Positions 34,231-44,802 of a DNA stretch of 64,000 nt are shown here, in pieces (positions within the stretch are counted from its first letter, which is position 1; each line of letters starts with the position of its first letter). Origin of the DNA: Lunularia cruciata (Eukaryota; Streptophyta; Marchantiopsida; Lunulariales; Lunulariaceae); assembly GCA_948567375.1 (NCBI GenBank), contig OX419756.1:62598552-62662551 (forward strand), read 5' to 3'. Both the position numbers and the translations under genes were made by a program. A model generated the notes under the pieces. That model searched no databases and was not told the DNA's origin. It saw nothing but the letters and a program-made list of their open reading frames with translations.

Positions 34231-35180
34231 TTTGTATTTTTTGTGTGGATCAAGCCGATTGCACAAGAACAATCTACAAAGGGACAAGAGCCTCATCAAG
34301 CAATGGTTGATTGGATAGCTAGGGAGTTTTTGGACGTGTTTTTGGATGATCTGCCAAAAGGATTACCCTCCGATCAAGGTATGCCCTTCAAGATCAAGTT
34401 ATTGCCAAAGAGTACTCCAGTGAGTAGACCAATTTATTGGCTCTCACCAAAGGAGTTGGAAGAGTTGTGTACAACACTTACAAAGTTGTTGGAGAAAGAC
34501 TTCATACAACATAGTACCTCTCCTTGGGAAGCACCGGTACTATTTGTTCCAAAGAAGGATGGAGGACTTCATATCTGTATTGATTATTGTGGGCTCAATA
34601 AGCAAACTATGAAGAGTGCATATCCCTTGCCTCAGATCAATGACTTTCTTGATCAACTAAGTGAAGCATACTACTTTTCCAAGTAAGATCTCCATAGAGA
34701 CTATTGGCAAATTCCTATTGATAGAGAAGATGTGCAAAAGACTACCTTTTGCACAAGGTATGAGCATTTTGAGTAGAGAGTTCTATCTTTTGGACTCACT
34801 AATGCTCTAGCCGTCTTCATGGATCAAATGCATTGGGTGTTGGATGGACTATTGGATTGGTCCGTGGTGGTGTTCTTGGATAATATCTTAATCTATAGCA
34901 AAACAGAGAGAGAACACGTGAATCATATGCAAGAAGTCCTAAGACGACTACGACAATGTAAATTTTACTACAAGAAGTCAAAGTGTGCCTTTTGGCAAAA
35001 AGAGGTTACCTTCTTGGGTCATAAGATCTCATCAAAGGGGATCAAGATGGAAGAAGAGAAGATCAAGGCCATTATTGATTGGCCTACCCCAAAGGATGCT
35101 ACAGAAGTACGGGCATTCAATGGATTGGCCAATTTTTACCGACAGTTCATCCACTATTATGCTCATGTGGCTACATAATT
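34144..35180 (+). pseudogene. Chromovirus F reverse transcriptase
   Basis: The first open stretch (34144-34686, 180 residues) holds part of the linker, [60 protein letters not shown] and [17 protein letters not shown] stop at 34684 separates it from the palm. The catalytic box at 34873-34884 reads FLDN, so the second Asp is Asn. The thumb continues at 34819-35178 with LIYSKTEREHVNHMQEVLRR, FLGHKISSKGIKME and VRAFNGLANFYRQFIHYYAH. Reverse transcription cannot be carried out by this copy. Confidence 0.85.
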
Positions 35181-35665
35181 GACTGACCTCTTGGGAAAGA
35201 ACTCAAGCTTTCCAGTGGACCACCAAGCACGAAGAAGCATTCAAGAAGTTAAAGCATATGGTGTCTTCAAGACCCATTCTTCAACCATATGATCATCAAC
35301 TACCTTGTGTGGTTGATTTTGATGCTTCTAACTTTGCAATTGGAGCTATGTTGCAACAAGAATTCCCAGATGGACTACATCCCATTGCCTTTGTGTCTTG
35401 CCAACTAAATACAGCTGAAAGAAATTACTTTGCTTGAGATTGGGAACAACTTGCAGTGGTATATGACACCAAGGTATGGAGGCATTATCTCCTGGGGAAA
35501 CAAGTGATCATTCAAACTAATCACAAGCCATTTTTGCAGAGCCTACACTTGGAGCACATGAAAAGTTGACATCATTGATGGGAAGAGCAACTCCAATTAT
35601 TTGACATCAAACTTGAGTATAAACCAGGTTGGTTCCACATCCTCCCTGATGCTCTATCATGATGA
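35181..35665 (+). pseudogene. Chromovirus F RNase H
   Basis: Recognisable by CVVDFDASNFAIGAMLQQEF (35312-35370), FVSCQLNTAERNY, LAVVYDTKVWRHYLLGKQV near 35450 and the closing LFDIKLEYKPGWFHILPDAL near 35600. It would remove RNA from the RNA-DNA hybrid. At least three stops interrupt it. Confidence 0.75.
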
Positions 35666-35699
35666 CCTGATTTGAAGGCTCTTCTTCTCATCACGGGGC

Positions 35700-36870
35700 C
35701 AATTACAATGGTGTCAATTGACCCAAAGGTCCATAACAAGTTTTGATCAGCTCTACAACAATATCTCTTCTTCCAAATGGTACATGGTTGTCTGACAACA
35801 TGTGACAAGGAGTACAACACCTTCTCCTTCAAGGAAAGCCTTCTATTCCACGCAGACAAGATCTATGTTCTAGCCAAAGGTGATCTTCGACTTGTGTGCC
35901 TTCAAGAAGCCCATGATTTACCAATAGCTGGTCACATGGGAGTGGACAAAACCTTAGGCACCCTCCAACACCAATGGTGGTGGCTCAACATGACACAAGA
36001 TGTTTGGGACTTTGTCTAATTGTGTGAGAGTTGTCAATGTAACAAGGCCAATAACCAAAAGCCGAGTGGACTCCTTTAGCCACTTCCCATTCCAACTACT
36101 CATTGAGAACATGTGAGCTTAGATCTCATCACCTCCTTACCCAAGACCCAACAAGGTCACACAACAATTGTGGTGTTTGTGGATAAGCTTAGTAAGCAAA
36201 TCCATTTGGCATCAATGGTTGATATTGTGGATGCTCCAACCTTGGTGCAACTCTACTTTGATAATGTCTTCAAACATCATGGGATGCCACATGTACTCAT
36301 CTTGTAAGATATACTTTGTGCCTTTGTCAGCATTCACCATACCAATTGGGATCAATGTCTTGCAGCTATGGAGTTTGTATACAATAATTCTAAATAGGCA
36401 AGCATATGATTCTCTCATTTCTTTCTCAATTTTGGCCAAGATCTGCTTGTCCTAGATTCTCTTCTTGCTCCTCCTTTGTCTCAAGTCCCCCGTACTTCAA
36501 CCCTCTTGACCACCATCTTTGAATCTCTCCAATAAACCAAATCTCACCTCCTTGATGCTCAGAATCATCAAAAATAATGTGTGTACCATCATCATCATGA
36601 TCTCACCTTTGAAGTTGGTGACAAAGTTATGTTATCCTCTAGTAATCTACCCCTCCCACTTGATACCCAAGTTCGTAAACTTTCCTCTAATTGGATAGGA
36701 CCTTTTGATGTCACCCAAATTGTCTCTCTTGTTGTTTATTGACTTGCTTTGCCTCCTCATATGTGCATCCATCCTATCTTTCATGTTTCTAAGTTGAAAC
36801 CCTTTGTTCATAATCCCTCTTCTTTCTCCTCTCAAGTCCAACCTCCTCCCTGAATCCCTATCAATGATCA
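35700..36870 (+). pseudogene. Chromovirus F integrase with internal deletion
   Basis: The zinc finger is at 35880-36070: LRLVCLQEAHDLPIAGHMGV and CESCQCNKANNQKPSGL. The core starts with HVSLDLITSLPKTQQGHTTI and FVDKLSKQIHLA (36113-36210) and FKHHGMPHVLI (36272-36303). It then jumps to HHTNWDQCLAAMEFVYNNS near 36337. The relative I keeps about 40 more residues here, including the second Asp (SDHD) and the QTDGQ block, so F lost these catalytic parts. GDKVMLSSSNLPLPLDTQV is at about 36619. Confidence 0.8.
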
Positions 36871-37060
36871 TGAGGAGTACAAAGTTGATCATATCCTTGC
36901 ACGTCGCCACATCCAACAAGGACGCCGCCAACATACATAGTACAAGGTCCTCTAGAAAGGGTATCCCCTTCATGATACCACATAGGAACCTCTTTCTCAC
37001 CTCTAGAATGCATAGACAGCCATATAGGAGTTTGAAGCTTCAATGGCGGCAAGGATGTCA
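36871..37060 (+). pseudogene. Chromovirus F chromodomain
   Basis: Follows CIHPIFHVSKLKPFVHNP (about 36765). The pattern is HEEYKVDHILARRHIQQGRR, then YKVL, KGYPLHDTT and EPLSHL, with Trp codons turned to TAG (the LWKGY and TWEP tryptophans are lost), so the methyl-lysine pocket would be destroyed. It ends close to the purine-rich AACTAGGGGCAGGATAATA that precedes the 3' LTR. Confidence 0.75.
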
Positions 37061-37081
37061 CCAACTAGGGGCAGGATAATA

Positions 37082-37506
37082 TGTAACAGTATGGAGTTTA
37101 GCGACGTAGCTAATAAGACCAACAAAGTAGGGAATAAGCCACATTAGCCTAGAATATTCCAAAAGCATCTAGGAAGCTTCTTGGGAAGCTTCTCAACTAG
37201 TTAACTTGTGCCCCAAATAGGTATCTTCTAGAAGGAAGCTTCTAGAAGCTTCTAACTAGCTTAGCTTGCATGCCAAGTAGGCGGCTTCTAGAAGGAAGCT
37301 TCTTGAGAAGCTTCCTAGTTAATTTGGCTTGCACTCTAAAAAAGCAACTCAAAGAAGCTTCTTGAGAAGCTTCTCAAGGGCCTTGTATGCCACCTATAAA
37401 TACCAAAGCCAAAGCTCATGCTAGGCACTTGGAGTTTTCGCTCATTCAAGTGTCTCAATGTGAGTTTCCATTCTCCTATTTCTCTCCCCGGATTTGGTCT
37501 TTTACA
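37082..37506 (+). repeat. 3' LTR of chromovirus F
   Basis: From TGTAACAGTATGG to GGTCTTTTACA, 425 bp. It contains GAAGCTTCTAGAAGCTTC at 37235-37252 and several further GAAGCTTC palindromes at about 37170-37370, upstream of the TATA box TATAAATA at 37395-37402. This LTR is the best reference for the family. Confidence 0.9.
37235..37252 (+). promoter_or_regulatory. Heat-shock-element-like array in LTR
   Basis: GAAGCTTCTAGAAGCTTC is four perfectly spaced alternating GAA/TTC units, about 145 bp upstream of the TATA box. Heat shock factors bind such nGAAn inverted arrays, and the heat-activated plant element ONSEN has comparable sites. The same array is at 30424-30441 and 39945-39962, with three-unit forms at 32213-32225 and 53667-53679. 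Function here is inferred from sequence only. Confidence 0.55.
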
Positions 37507-39690
37507 AAAGAGGTGTACTTAGTCATATGAAATCCTTCTCCAACAACTTTGTAATGTTGTTTGCAACTCCTCCAACTCCTTTGATGAGAGCTCATAGATT
37601 GGTCTACTCACTAGAGTACTCCCTAGTACTAACTCAATCTTGAAGGGCTTACCACAATCAGAGGGTAATCCCTTTGGCATATCACCAAAAAACATGTCCG
37701 CAAACTCCTAAATTATGTGATCAACCATTGCTTGATGAGGCTCCTGACTTTCCTCAGATTCTCCTTGTGCAATAAGCTTGGTCCACATTGCAAAAATAGA
37801 CTTATCTTCCTCCAAAGGTTGCTCTATAGTTGCTTCACTAAAAAACTTTCCATCTAGGGACTTATCTTCCTTCATGGCTTGCTCTAGGAGTATTTATTGA
37901 CAAACTTCTCATCTTAGGACTTCTCTTCCTTCAAAGCTTGCTCTATGGCTGCTTTCTTTACAAAATTCCTATCTTGTGGCTTCTCTCCTTCTAAAGCTTG
38001 CTCTATGGTTGCTTTCCTTTCAAACTTCCCATCTTGGGACTAACTATACTTAGGTGTCTTACTCAAAGGTGCCAGACAACCTAATAAAAAATTCCTACCT
38101 TGGTGTTGTACTTGAATTTTTTATCGGGTCCAATCAAATTGAACCTTATGATGTTCAAGTCAAGGTAGTCCTAAATGACATCATAGTGTAGAGGTGCCAT
38201 TACAAACCTCATACACTCCAAATACTCCTTCCCAATCTTGAAGGTGCCATGATGCAAAGTATGGGATGCAAAACCCTTTCTACCATCCGCCGTCATCAAT
38301 CTGCTTCCAATTATTAGCTTGATAGGAATACCCAATTCCTTTGCTAATTGCATAGATATGCAATTCTTTGAACTCCTAGAATCAACCAAAATCCTACAAC
38401 CACGATCAAATATCATACCTTGCAAGTGAAGCAAACTTGCATAGATCAAGCCTTCAATCCCATTAGAAAAAAAAAAGTTCCCAATAGGCAGCTCCAAATC
38501 TCCTATTTTGATTCCTCATTTCCTTGATCATTTCCTTGATTTCCTTTCTGCTCCACAAATTCCATTTGGGCAACTTGTTGAGGTCACTCATTCTTGAGTG
38601 AACACTCTACAATGCAGTGTCCGATTTGGCAACAATAGAAACATCAATCATTTTTTTGTAATCTTCCACAATCTATTGTGCCAAGTGGTCTTTGCTAGAT
38701 GGCATTGATCACCATTGGTATTAGCTCCTCCACCTGTGTGTTGTGTGTAGATGGGTTTGGGGAAGGCCAAGGTTGAGACCAAGTTGTTGCAACCAAGGAA
38801 TCAAAGCGTTTAGCAAACTGCATGGCTTCTTCCAAGTCTTTGGGCTCACGCATAGTCACTTCCAGTCTGGTGCAAGACTTCAAGCCTCTCACAAACCAAT
38901 CTAGAGCTTCTACATCTAGTATATCCAAAATTTTCATAATGGTGTTCTAGAATTGAGTGATATAGCTTCTTACTGAGCCAATCTGCTTCAATTTTGCCAA
39001 CTTATCTTGTGTGGCCCGTGTGCATTTATAGCTTGGAACTGTCCAATTATTGCACTCTAGAATTCTTCCCATATCAAGATTGGCATGAAAAATTTGCACT
39101 CAACTTGTTCCACTCTGAATCACCACCATAATTTAGCCACTCCATCCAATTGACTTGAAGCCAATAGAATTTGTCTCCGTTCAACTTGAAGGTTTGGTGC
39201 TTCAAAATAACAAACACAAACAAACATAAAATTTTCCACTACACCCAAAAGGTTCTTGCCTTCAAACATCTTAGGCTACAAAAATTGGATTTGCTCTCCT
39301 CCTTCTTGTATTGGTACTCACTCTACTTGCTCTTGTTTATGACGGTCTCGTTCATCCAACAATTGAGTAAGGTGCTCAATTTGTTACTGCATAGCAAGGA
39401 TAACGTTGGGCATCACCGCCATGGCTTCTACTCTATCACAATTTCCTAATTTAAAAAGTTTATTAGCACAAAGATGCAACCCATCCACCATTCTTCATAA
39501 GTTCAATTGGAAGCACCAAGGGGTCCTTAGACAAGGTGATCATATGCAAAAAATCCTATCCAAAGTGTGAGGTGATGAATTGTGTGAAATGGTGCTCGGG
39601 TAGTACTTGGACAAAAACTCCTAATGGTTTAGTGGAAGTGGATTTGGTGGTCCATAAATTCTATCCATCCCATTATTTCTTTGATACCAA
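37507..39690 (-). pseudogene. Chromovirus E gag, protease and RT start
   Basis: Read from 39690 downwards. The primer site is present as TTGATACCAA on the plus strand at 39681-39690. Gag follows, with SQLDGVAKLWW-like codons near 39150, then 38695-38937 (VEALDWFVRGLKSCTRLEVT, EEAMQFAKRFDSLVATTW). A zinc-knuckle Cys pair is near 38640. The protease frame 38171-38497 has GCRILVDSRSSKNCISMQLA, again DSR in the active site. Four linker repeats lie at about 37790-38040, and RT starts with VSRPIYxLSSKELEE near 37580. It ends at F's insertion point. Confidence 0.8.
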
Positions 39691-40113
39691 TGTAAAAGAC
39701 CAAGACCAAGGGGAGAAATAAGAGAATGGAAGATCACATTGGGATACTTGAATGTGTGAAAAATCCGAATGCCTAGCATGAGTTTTGGCTCTCATATTTA
39801 TAAGTAGCATACAAGGCTCTTGAGAAGCTACTCAAGAAGCTTCCTTGAGCCATTTTCTTGGAGTGCAAGCCAAGTTAATTGGAAAGCTTCTCAAGAAACT
39901 TCCTTCTTGAAGCTGTCTACTTGGCATGCAAGCTAAGCTGGTTGGAAGCTTCTAGAAGCTTCCTTCTAGAAACTACTTATTTGGATGCAAGCTAAGCTAA
40001 TGGAAAGTTTCCCAAGAAGCTTCCTATATACTTCCAAGATATTCTAGGCTAATTTGGCCTATTCATTACTTTTTTAGCCTTGACTAACTTTGTTGTTAAC
40101 TCTATATTGCTAT
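39691..40113 (-). repeat. 5' LTR of chromovirus E (minus strand)
   Basis: On the plus strand it begins TGTAAAAGACCAAG and ends in the region CTCTATATTGCTATGG, about 423 bp; the terminal TG of the element strand has mutated. It contains GAAGCTTCTAGAAGCTTC at 39945-39962. TATA region: TATTTATAAG near 39796 in reverse orientation. The end next to 40114 adjoins gypsy H without a recognisable target duplication. Confidence 0.8.
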
Positions 40114-41050
40114 GGTGGCTGTATTGGGTACATATCTATCAACTATTTGTGCTCGTCTTCTTAGAGGCCCTTGGCCTCCATATAGAAAATTTTTTAACAA
40201 CATGGAGAGATAAAGTGAAGAATAGGATATAAATCACCTTAGAAAACAAAGATTGCTAGTAAATATACCTTGTGCCTTATTGGCTCAATTGGGAAGCAGA
40301 AAAGAAAGTAGAGGAGGTGGATGAGTGCACAAAGATCCAAAAAGGCAAACTCATAATTGATTTTTGTGAATGGAGTCCTAGAAGGCAATCAGGTGAGAGT
40401 ATTGATAAATCTTGGAGCAATAGAGAATTTCTTGTCCCACTCTACTGCACTAAGATTGTGGATGGATGAGAGTGAAGAAGTCAAGTTACCTAATGGACAG
40501 ATAGATAGGACTGAGTCATTACTTAAAAAAGTAGCACTTTGTGTAGGAGAATACCAAGAAGTAGTTGAGTGGCAAGTGATACAATTAGCTTATTATGATG
40601 CAATCTTAGGCATGTTATGGATGGAGCACTACAATCCCACGGTCAATTGGAGAAAGAAAGTAGTGAGAACTCACCAATGGAAGATCATTGGAGTTAAAGG
40701 TAGAGCACACAAGCAAGAAGTACCTCTCAATGTCATAGGGAAAAATAATCATTTATAATACTGATAGATGTTTCATGGGTCTAATAAGAGAAGTCCGAGT
40801 GCACAACTTGACAGACAAGTTCCTAAGAAATTGAAAGATGTGGTTAATGAGTTCCAAGATGTCTACCTGGAAGACCTACCATCAAGATTACCACCAAAAT
40901 GGGAATTAGACCATAAAATCAAGATAATTCATGGGAAAACACCTCCTTGTAAGGCCCCATACCATCTATCACCTCATGAGTTGGAGGAGTGTAAGGCTCA
41001 AATTGAAGATATGTTGTAGAAAAGATTTATCTAACCCAACCTATCACCTA
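40114..41050 (+). pseudogene. Gypsy H protease and RT start
   Basis: A Ty3/gypsy lineage distinct from the F/I chromoviruses. The protease frame at 40357-40758 has VNGVLEGNQVRVLINLGAIE and NFLSHSTA (active site NLG instead of D-S/T-G), then LPNGQ and YYDAILGMLWMEHYNPTVNW. RT begins at 40768-41019 with FQDVYLEDLPSRLPPKWELD, APYHLSPHELEECKAQIEDM, and PNLSPIG at about 41035-41050. There chromovirus I begins, and H resumes at 53941. Confidence 0.75.
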
Positions 41051-41804
41051 TTGGTATCAAAGAAGGATGGAATTTATGGACCACCAAATCCACTTCCGCC
41101 AAACCATTGGGATTTTCATGTCCAGATATTTTCCTAACATTGTTTCACACAATTCATCACCTTGTGCTTTGGGTAGGATTTTTTGCATATGATCACCTTG
41201 TTAGAGGAACCCTTGATACTTTCGGTGGTAACTTATGGAGAATGGTGGACGTGCTGCATCTATGTGTTAATCAATCAGACAAATTGGGAGTAGTGAGATA
41301 GAGTAGTAGCTATGGTGGCAATATCTAACGTTATCCTTGCAATGCAACAACAAATTGAGCACCTTACTTGATTGTTGGATGAACTAGAGCAGCAACAATG
41401 AGAACATATAGAGAGAGCGCTAGTTTGAGATAGAGAAGATTTCCAAAACCCAAGAGTTTGAAGGCAAGAATGGAGAGAGATGGAGAACATTTGATTTCCA
41501 AAACCCAAGTGTTTGAAGGCAAGAATCTTCCAAGCACCGGGGAGAATTTTGTATTTGACTACAAACATTACTTTGAAGCCACTAATCTTCAAGATGAACA
41601 AAAATAGACTCTCTTGCCTTCTAGCCAATTGGATAGTGTGGCAAAACTTTGGTGGCAATTCCAAGTGGAGCAAGCGGAACAATAGATTGTTGCACCAATT
41701 TTGACATGGGCAGAATTCAAGCATGCAATACTTGGTCAATTTTAAACTATAAATGTCATCCAAGCCACACAAGATAAATTGGCGGAGTTGAAAAAAAGTG
41801 TCTT
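41051..41804 (+). pseudogene. Chromovirus I leader and gag start
   Basis: The leader matches F from the primer site onward (GGACCACCAAATCCACTTCC). Gag has MATTN-like QQQIEHL codons near 41345, KNLPSTGENFVFDYKHYFEA (41519-41580), TNLQDEQK, SSQLDSVAKLWWQFQVEQAE and FKHAILGQF, then ATQDKLAELKK just before the T insertion. A 34-bp string, starting GATTTCCAAAACCCAAG, occurs twice, at 41438-41471 and 41493-41526, a small 55-bp-period duplication. Confidence 0.75.
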
Positions 41805-42485
41805 TGTAATACCCATTTGTGCACGTGTGTGGTATTATGATATTTAGCTTGGTATTTCAAGTACTTGAGAGATATTATTTATATAGAGATAAAGGATGGT
41901 TCTACATTAGTCATGATTAGCTAAAGTGAGTCATAGCTAAGATAAAGGAGACCTTAGTTTAGAGAAAGTAGAAAAGATGAGCATTACTATTTTGGATTCT
42001 AGTGTGTTGACTTGATATTATTTCTAGGTGTTTGGCTTTGAGGAAAGAACTGAGAACTCTTGGGCCCGCAAGTTTTCTTTGTCTTGGATTCTTCTATAGT
42101 CCAAGGATAGCCCATGTGAAGGAATCCTTAACTTAGTGGTTGGGTCAAGAAAAGACCACATGCTTAGGGGAATATGCCCATATGAATGAATATTCCTTTC
42201 TACTTTTTGACTTTACTTGACTTTTAGTCTAGTAACTTGAGTTATTATGGTAATTAATAACTTTAGTGTTTAACTATTTCACAAGTATATAAACAAGGGG
42301 TGAGGATGTACTCATCATCCTTTCATTTGCAACTATATCTCTCTCATTAAGTTCTCTAGTGAGCAATGTCTTGAGTCTTGGAGTGTTAACCTTGGAGGAG
42401 TATGATGGAGTTGGGATTCCTTGCCTTCTTAGTCCATGGTGTGCTACCATAATAGACATAAGAGGTTCATCTTGAGTGAGAGACA
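41805..42485 (+). repeat. 5' LTR of T
   Basis: From TGTAATACCC to GTGAGAGACA. TATA box TATATAAA at 42286-42293 in ACAAGTATATAAACAAGG, with CATCATCCTTTCATTTG downstream. Very similar to the 3' LTR, suggesting a younger insertion than copia 1. No convincing primer site for a known tRNA is seen after it (AGTTGGATCACAATTTTGG follows). Confidence 0.85.
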
Positions 42486-43377
42486 AGTTGGATCACAATT
42501 TTGGTTTTGTTGTTATGACCTCTCTAGAATGTAAGATAATGTTCTACGTTCAATTTTACATTAGGCAAAAGGAGTCTATGAGAGCTCACTTGGAAAGAAC
42601 ATTGGGAGATGAGAGAGTTGAACTTATGTTAGAGAACTAAGATTCATTTTTATACCCTATAGTTTATTATGATGTCTTTGAAATGACTTTGTACATTTTG
42701 TACACATGAGAGGATTTGGAGAGATTGTGTGAGGTGAATTCCCTAGTTTGGGGATTAAAGTGACTTTGTGTAAAATCTCAAGTTTGAGACCTGGACTTGA
42801 AATTTTTACACATGATAGCTTGTGTTATTTTTTCAATTAGCACACTTGAAATTATTGTGAGAGCTACTATGCGCATTGGGCTAGAATTTTTGAAAGTTCA
42901 TAGGGTAAACTACTCCCGCAACCGCATACTCTCTGGAAAATTATACAAAGTTTACCATTTCTTCAATTTCTAGTGGATTGTCCTGAAAATTCCCAAGAAA
43001 ATGAAGTAAATTATATCCTACCTGCTGCCAGAAAAAAAAAGAGATCATTCTTGCACAAGGAGTTATGAATTTTTGAAGTGAGGAGGGTGGTTTTTAGACC
43101 AAATCTCAAATATGTGTGCTGAATAGAAAGGTTTCTAGACCAAATGGCTTTATGAAAAGATCTAAAATTTTGAAAGGAGAGATTTCCTAGAGTTGTGATC
43201 AAGTGTGAAAAATTTCAGAGGATTGTGACATATTGGTTGGGAGATTTGAGTAACATTGTGAGAAAGTGTCAATTCTGCAGAGTGGAGATCTTATACATGA
43301 GGAGTTTGAGAGCAACAAAAAGCATGTTTGAGTGTTTAGGTTCATCTTGGGAACATGGAGGTCATCAAGAGTAGAAA

Positions 43378-43827
43378 TTGAGACTATGCAAGGTTCCCCA
43401 AGGGTTTGGGGTGATTGTAGGGGTAGATTTGAGGAAAAGAGAGTTCAGAATAGAATTTGAGAAGAGTGTTGAGAGGATCCAAAAACCTACATCACTTAGA
43501 GGAAAGAGTGAGTCTAAGTGCTTTCTATGTAGAGAGAAGGGACATAAGGCAAGTTCATGTCCATTGACCTTTGAGAGCAAGAGATTGAGAGAAAGGAGAG
43601 GCTTACTTGAATTGGGTTTGCATGTTGGACTTTCTTCACCAAGATTGGGAGGGAGAAGATCTAAGACTAAGGGGTTGTGTGAGGTTTGTGGAGTTGAAGG
43701 ACTTCCAAAAGGACATGAGTTTAGTGGAGTAAAAGCACTTTCGGAGACTTTGGTGAAAGATCTTGGAGAGAGTCTAAGTACAACTACAGAAATACTACCA
43801 CCTTCATTAGCTAGTTCTCAAGATTAG
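43378..43827 (+). CDS. Pre-gag zinc-knuckle open frame of T
   Basis: An uninterrupted 149-residue frame between the 5' LTR and gag. It opens with a non-ATG codon in this reading and no upstream ATG is evident, so the start is uncertain. It has a basic N-terminal half (DLRKREFRIEFEKSVERIQK), a C-x2-C-x4-H-x4-C zinc knuckle, CFLCREKGHKASSC, near residues 48-61, and a second Cys pair, CEVCG, near residue 101. It ends LGESLSTTTEILPPSLASSQ. The truncated T copy has the same frame at 19647-19904. A nucleic-acid-binding accessory role is inferred from the knuckle only. Confidence 0.6.
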   Translation: MRLCKVPQGFGVIVGVDLRKREFRIEFEKSVERIQKPTSLRGKSESKCFLCREKGHKASSCPLTFESKRLRERRGLLELGLHVGLSSPRLGGRRSKTKGLCEVCGVEGLPKGHEFSGVKALSETLVKDLGESLSTTTEILPPSLASSQD

Positions 43828-44054
43828 TGATGGAGATAATCTTCAACTTATGGATGATCTAACCATGATTTGATGTGAATTCTAGGATTTGATGTTGCTA
43901 TAGAAATCTTAGAGAAACCTAAGCCTTTTGTGTTCCCTAGGGTGGATTACTCTCAAATGGTGTTAGTCATGTACATACTCTATTAGTTAAAGAGTGAGAG
44001 AAAAGAAAAGAGAAAAAGAAAATTGAGAGAAAAGAAAGATAGTGAGGGGTTAAG

Positions 44055-44790
44055 ATGGGGAAACTTCAAATTTTCTTTAGCAACAATGGAGAAGATGTGG
44101 AGGCCTTTGTGAGAGACTTCAAGAGCTTGCATAAGAAACAATGAAAGGAGGAAGAATGAGTGGGCCTCATTACCAGATTTCTTTGAGGATGCAACACTTA
44201 CATGGTATGAGTCAGAATACCAAAAGACAGAGAGGAAAGATGTGCAAGAAGAATCTTGGGAGACTTTGACTTCAGCACTCATTGAGAACTTTCTTTCAGA
44301 TGAGAGTTATGAGAGATTGATGAGTTAGGTTACCGTTCCTAAGCAAGGAGATGGAGAGAAAGTGAGAGTCTATGTGGAAGGAATGGAAAAGTTAGAGTCC
44401 AAATTCCGCATAGTGTTGAGGAAGAGTGGGGATGATGTGGAGACTACTATGATTGGCATAGGGGCCATACTCACCAAGAATTTTGTGAGAGAGTTGAGAC
44501 CTTAAATTAAAAGCAAGGTGAGATATAAGAAACCTTCTTCCAAGGTTGAAACTATCAAGATTGCAATTTGTATGGAGGAGAGTTTGGAAGAGGATGAGAA
44601 TGATTTGGTGATGAAGGAGGTTGTGCATCCTCCTCAAGGCTACAGGTATGGTGGAACTTCTGATACTTTGGTGGCAAGGGTTGCACCACAAGTAGTAGTT
44701 GCTCCAGTTCTTGCATCTCCACCAAAGGATTCACTTCAAACCATCACAAAACAACTTGCAGATCTCAAGATAAATGTGGTGCAACTATGA
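44055..44790 (+). pseudogene. T gag, capsid region
   Basis: Starts at an ATG at 44055 (MGKLQIFFSNNGEDVEAFVR). A single-base shift follows at about 44125; in the next frame it continues with DFFEDATLTWYESEYQK, LIENFLSDESYERLMS, KLESKFRIVLRKSGDDVE, and then KPSSKVETIKIAICMEESLE (44532-44590). This is the capsid pattern of retrotransposon gag. A stop at 44788 ends it just before the zinc-knuckle frame. Confidence 0.75.
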
Positions 44791-44802
44791 GAGAAGAGAG
44801 AA

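Larger units (their letters stand above)
32069..37506 (+). mobile_element. Chromovirus F, LTR-to-LTR element nested in E
   Basis: A 5.4-kb chromodomain Ty3/gypsy element with both LTRs, primer site, gag, protease, RT, RNase H, integrase and chromodomain in the standard order. It lies in opposite orientation inside the RT of a relative (E), flanked by AAGGA/AAAGA. It is defective: the RT catalytic box is FLDN, the integrase lacks the segment with its second and third catalytic residues, and stops occur throughout. Of the window's chromoviruses it has the most complete structure. Confidence 0.9.
30355..40113 (-). mobile_element. Chromovirus E (minus strand), split by chromovirus F
   Basis: Excluding the F insertion (32069-37506), E covers about 4.3 kb on the minus strand: 5' LTR (39691-40113), primer site, gag, protease, RT, part of RNase H, chromodomain and partial 3' LTR (30355-30595). 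Integrase is deleted. The RT frame is interrupted by F between the codons for FI-x-STP and PWRAMVLFVPKK, which continue on either side. The flanking 5 bp read AAGGA (32064-32068) and AAAGA (37507-37511) on the plus strand, a target duplication with one mismatch. Confidence 0.85.
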
